From assembly GCA_017533915.1 (NCBI GenBank), contig JAFWHX010000010.1, positions 1 through 64,000 on the forward strand: a stretch of DNA of 64,000 bases, written 5' to 3'. Under the pieces are notes generated by a model. It saw nothing but the letters and a program-made list of their open reading frames with translations, searched no databases and was not told the DNA's origin. This stretch comes from Eubacterium sp. (lineage in GTDB: Bacteria; Bacillota; Clostridia; Peptostreptococcales; Anaerovoracaceae). A program made the position numbers and the translations under genes. This document shows positions 61,490-64,000 of the stretch, piece by piece. Numbering within the stretch: the first letter of the stretch is position 1; every line of letters starts with the position of its first letter.

Positions 61490-61566
61490 TTTTTTGTCTA
61501 TGATGATAGCTTTTTGCCTTTGATAATAGCTTTTGAATCTATGATGATAACTTTTTTGCCTTTGAG
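61490..61566 (+). repeat. ~21-bp T-rich tandem repeat, four units
   Basis: TGATGATAGCTTTTTGCCT-type units (TGATGATAG, TGATGATAG, TGATAATAG, TGATGATAA) recur about every 20-23 bases after the channel gene. Confidence 0.7.
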
Positions 61567-61647
61567 ACCTTGAGAATGATACTGTACATATGTTAATATG
61601 AAAGAGCTATGAAACGATCGCAAATTATAATTGCAATTATGGGCAGC

Positions 61648-61676
61648 AGCCCCGCACCATCCGGTGCGGGGCTTTT
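61648..61676 (+). terminator. Strong intrinsic terminator
   Basis: AGCCCCGCACC pairs perfectly with GGTGCGGGGCT across ATCC, followed by TTTTT. It is over 200 bases beyond the channel gene, and a TTGAGA promoter-like box at 61570 lies between, so it may end a short RNA of its own. Confidence 0.9.
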
Positions 61677-61718
61677 TGTTGCTGTTATATGGAAATTGTT
61701 GATCATTTACCTTATGGC

Positions 61719-62080
61719 GATTCCGTAGAAAAATGGGGAGGTTTTGATGGAAAAGTGTAACAAATGGAGAGAAAGTGGTTGATTTTTCTACGAAAAGAGG
61801 CTGTATGGGACGATTCCGTAGAAAAATGGGGAGGTTTTGATGGAAAAGTGTAACAAATGGAGAAAAAGTGGTTGATTTTTCTACGAAAGTAGGCTGTATG
61901 GGGCGATTCCGTAGAAAAATGGGGAGGTTTTGATGGAAAAGTGTAACAAAAAGAGAGAAAATGGTTGATTTTTCTACGAAAAGATGTCGTATGGGGCGAT
62001 TCTGTAGAAAAATGAGGAGGTTTTGATGGGAAAGTGTAACAAATGGAGAAAAAGTCGTTGATTTTTCTATGAGGCGGGGA
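61719..62080 (-). repeat. Family A tandem array, four 93-bp units, inverted
   Basis: GATTCYGTAGAAAAAT units start at 61719, 61812, 61905 and 61998, exactly 93 bp apart. The core GATGGAAAAGTGTAACAAA is the reverse complement of the TTGTTACACTTTTCATC core of the array at 6808, and the ends (CGTAGAAAAA, TTTTTCTACG) correspond as well. The last unit decays after TTTTTCTATG. Orientation is opposite to the first array. One extra base in the core changes reading frame relative to the first array while the period stays 93. Confidence 0.92.
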
Positions 62081-62140
62081 AGATAAGCTGCAAACTGCGG
62101 AATAAGACGAGATGATTGAAGTGATCGGAAAGGAGAAAGC

Positions 62141-63031
62141 ATGTATTTTAACATTAATGAAATTGTAAAGAAGGAACTGGAAGATATTGGGAACATCTGT
62201 AAAGCTATCGAGGCGTCTGTTAAAATGGATGATAAAAAAATGAAGCAGAAGCCGGATAAAGCAGTGAAGAAGTCAAATGAATCTTCTGAGACATGTTACA
62301 TTTATGAACGTAATACTAAAGAAGGCCTTGTATATTACAAGCATGTGGTATGTGGCGATAAGCAGCGCACGATCAGGCTGGGAGGATCCGATAATGCCGA
62401 GGTGATACGGATCAAGCAGGACAGATTTAACAAGGCGTTGTTGAAGAGGCTTAAGCGTGACATAGCATTGCTGAAAAAGATCTCAGGGAAATTCCTCTCG
62501 TATGATCCAGACTCGGTTGACAATGATTTGAGACCTGTATACAGGGACCAGACAGGTCTGGTAAACAAAACCCCCGGGATCGTGAATCAAAATGAATGGA
62601 ACAAGATCAACAAGAAAAACAGATTTGAAATGCCTGAGAACTGCAATATTACATTTGATGGTGCAAAGACGCGGTCAAAGTCAGAACTCATAGAGTACGG
62701 GGTTTTTAAGGGATATGGACTGATAATAAAATATGATGTTGAGATAAAGCTGAAAAATGAGATCGGGCAGACAGTAGTAGTTTCACCGGATTTCGTTATT
62801 CTGTGCGATGACGGGAGCATCATTATAGTTGAGCACCTGGGTATGCTCGACGATTCCGAGTATCTGAAAAATGCACTGAAGAAGATCCATTTGTACTTGA
62901 TAAACGGCTACAAGTTGAACGAGAATCTGTTTTTGACTGCGGATTACGCACAAGGCAAGATAAATGCGCAGGTGATAGATGAGCTTGTGAGGAAGATGAT
63001 ACTGCCGAGAGTGAGAGGCAGAGCGGCCTGA
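62141..63031 (+). CDS. PD-(D/E)XK nuclease-like hypothetical protein
   Basis: The protein has 296 residues with AAAGGAG 8 bases before ATG. The N-terminal half is helical and basic (KRLKRDIALLKKISGKF), possibly DNA-binding. The C-terminal half reads RSKSELIEYGVFKGYGLIIKYDVEI, then VVSPDFVILCDDGSIIIVEHLGMLDDSEYLKNALKKI, then LFLTAD. The Glu, Asp and Glu spacing fits a PD-(D/E)XK nuclease core, with His in place of the usual Lys (EHLG). Related clostridial proteins are common and uncharacterised. It follows the inverted 93-bp array directly and converges on the next gene with a four-base gap. Confidence 0.6.
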   Translation: MYFNINEIVKKELEDIGNICKAIEASVKMDDKKMKQKPDKAVKKSNESSETCYIYERNTKEGLVYYKHVVCGDKQRTIRLGGSDNAEVIRIKQDRFNKALLKRLKRDIALLKKISGKFLSYDPDSVDNDLRPVYRDQTGLVNKTPGIVNQNEWNKINKKNRFEMPENCNITFDGAKTRSKSELIEYGVFKGYGLIIKYDVEIKLKNEIGQTVVVSPDFVILCDDGSIIIVEHLGMLDDSEYLKNALKKIHLYLINGYKLNENLFLTADYAQGKINAQVIDELVRKMILPRVRGRAA

Positions 63032-63035
63032 CGAG

Positions 63036-63668
63036 TCAGCTGTGCAGGCGTTCTACGTATTTCTTCCTTATCCACATATATGCTCCTGACAGTGCGAGGC
63101 AAAGCACGGAGATAATGCTGAACCACATGATCACTGTGGCGGGGGCTTCGTCGTGGATGCGGAGAAAAAAGTACGGCCCGTCTGTAATGCGGAGCCAGTT
63201 CAAGGCCAGCAAAATCACGCCGTAGATCAGAGTGGCGGCCATCGGGGCGAGCAGCGCCTTGCGAGGCGGAACGCTGTCGTATTTCGCGAACAAAAATGAG
63301 GCGACGGACAGGAATGGCCCGAGTAAGTGGTTGATCGGGGCGACATTCGTCAGGAAATAGTAGGCAAAACCTTCCTGCGGCGCCAATACGAACAGGGCGA
63401 TCAGGAAAGTTATTGTAAGGCATACGGCGCAGATGAGATGTGCTACTGTGACGAGCAGGCCGGGCTTTTCGCCGTGCCGTATGGCTAAAATGTATATGAT
63501 CGCCCCTGATACGAACATCTGCAGAACGTTGCTGTCGATAGTATAATATCGGAATGATCCCAGCCCAAATGAGTATATGTCGTGGATCAGAGCGATGAGC
63601 TCAAGTGCGACCAGCAGACAGTGGATCAGGATAAGGGCGGTATTCTTTTTTGGCTTCACATTACTCAT
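63036..63668 (-). CDS. Pr6Pr-like six-helix membrane protein
   Basis: The 210-residue protein has about six transmembrane helices: ALILIHCLLVALELIALI, LQMFVSGAIIYILAI, VTVAHLICAVCLTITFLIALFVL, then a loop TNVAPINHLLGPFLSVASFLF, ALLAPMAATLIYGVILLAL and IMWFSIISVLCLALSGAYMWI. The TIDSNVLQMF segment and the His-containing loop are those of Pr6Pr/FAR-17a-like proteins (androgen-induced-gene type), of unknown role in bacteria. It is transcribed toward the nuclease-like gene. Confidence 0.75.
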   Translation of the reverse strand: MSNVKPKKNTALILIHCLLVALELIALIHDIYSFGLGSFRYYTIDSNVLQMFVSGAIIYILAIRHGEKPGLLVTVAHLICAVCLTITFLIALFVLAPQEGFAYYFLTNVAPINHLLGPFLSVASFLFAKYDSVPPRKALLAPMAATLIYGVILLALNWLRITDGPYFFLRIHDEAPATVIMWFSIISVLCLALSGAYMWIRKKYVERLHS

Positions 63669-63702
63669 ATTATTGATTATACAGGATTATCATGGAAATG
63701 TA

Positions 63703-63777
63703 ACTGCCTATGTATGACGATGGAAAAACTGCCTGGTTATGACGACGGAAGAGCTGCCTATGTATGACAACGGAAGA
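63703..63777 (+). repeat. 25-bp tandem repeat, three units
   Basis: ACTGCCTATGTATGACGACG-type units start at 63703, 63728 and 63753, exactly 25 bp apart, between the divergent Pr6Pr-like and LUD genes. Confidence 0.85.
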
Positions 63778-63889
63778 ATAAATATCACACATGGTTTTCC
63801 TTATGATATACTACATACATAAGAGTTCTGGCGTGAATTGATGAGATTTTCACGATAGATATAAAAGCATTCAGAAAGGGAAGAATATC

Positions 63890-64000
63890 ATGAACGAGAA
63901 TATATATAAGAGAAACGAGCTTCTTGCTCAGAAAGTGATAAAAGGTCTTGAGTCAAGGAATATGAACGGTTATTATGCGGGAAGCAAGGAGGCTGCGCTT
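63890..64000 (+). CDS. LUD-domain protein, N-terminal part
   Basis: The first 37 codons run to the window edge (KRNELLAQKVIKGLESRNMNG, then YYAGSKEAAL). This is the typical start of clostridial LUD (lactate utilisation, DUF162) proteins, where a helix of this sequence precedes the catalytic-like domain. AAAGGGAAG lies upstream, and TATACT near 63808 is a possible -10 box. LUD proteins such as LutB and LutC take part in lactate oxidation; stand-alone ones in anaerobes have no firm role. The rest of the gene is outside the window. Confidence 0.72.
   Translation, partial: MNENIYKRNELLAQKVIKGLESRNMNGYYAGSKEAAL

Noticed and set aside
61609..61728. 39-residue hydrophobic peptide frame
   Set aside because: It runs through a strong terminator into the first repeat unit, so it is unlikely to be transcribed whole.
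61498..62196. 232-codon minus-strand frame across the inverted array
   Set aside because: Same reason as above; it also overlaps the start of the well-supported gene at 62141.

Overview
The window looks like a chromosome segment of a gut- or mouth-type Clostridia bacterium (Bacillota). Eubacteriales Family XIII/Anaerovoracaceae or Lachnospiraceae is my best guess, from gene content only. The grounds are Gram-positive style ribosome-binding sites (GGAGG), many large secreted proteins with signal peptides but no outer-membrane genes, lysine-rich C-terminal repeat domains typical of those families, and anaerobe metabolism (arginine deiminase, LUD protein). No rRNA or taxonomic marker is present.

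Layout. 1-1135 is probably the right end of an integrated element: the tail of a Maff2-like conjugation membrane protein, a Phd/RelE-type toxin-antitoxin pair, and a tRNA 3'-end fragment that may be the attachment site. 1376-11865 holds large secreted proteins (beta-helix protein, a broken M48 peptidase/secreted-protein chimera, a class-3-like lipase, a 1434-residue subtilase). 11996-18844 holds a small zinc-ribbon protein, an ATP-grasp enzyme with an esterase, an L,D-transpeptidase, an NlpC/P60 hydrolase and a CapK/PaaK-like adenylating enzyme. 18933-30425 is one long plus-strand operon for an exopolysaccharide: SGNH hydrolase, TMEM198-like membrane protein, VTC-domain protein, DUF4956 protein, CotH kinase, MBOAT acyltransferase, DHHW acetyltransferase partner, and a BcsA-like synthase with a cyclic-di-GMP binding PilZ domain. 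30538-34309 has arginine deiminase, a LOR/SDH (ornithine cyclodeaminase-type) enzyme, a GNAT and a lipoprotein. 34632-41960 is a surface-sugar region (ATP-grasp, GT2, WecE-like aminotransferase, YfhO-type membrane protein).

42204-47965 mixes a secreted NlpC/P60-like enzyme, small hypotheticals and a HerA-like ATPase. 47993-52190 is a tightly overlapping five-gene cassette (HPr-kinase-like, PqqD-like, S26 peptidase, ABC exporter, nucleotidyltransferase). It matches the tailoring and export half of paeninodin-type lasso peptide clusters, but has no visible precursor or cyclase. Then follow an AI-2E transporter, a HipBA module with clear operators, an M13 peptidase lipoprotein, a secreted FN3/propeller protein, tRNA-Glu(CUC), threonine synthase, a K+ channel, a PD-(D/E)XK-like protein, a Pr6Pr-like membrane protein and the start of a LUD-domain gene.

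The most unusual feature is in the non-coding DNA. Two sequence families form tandem arrays with exactly the same 93-bp period: family A at 6808 and, inverted, at 61719; family B at 34361, with a solo copy at 44289. Both are built of alternating inverted signatures that can form mutually exclusive hairpins. In addition, many gene ends are followed by short tandem repeats of 21-43 bp. Several of these are decayed copies of the gene's own 3' end, and similar expansions sit in frame inside several proteins.
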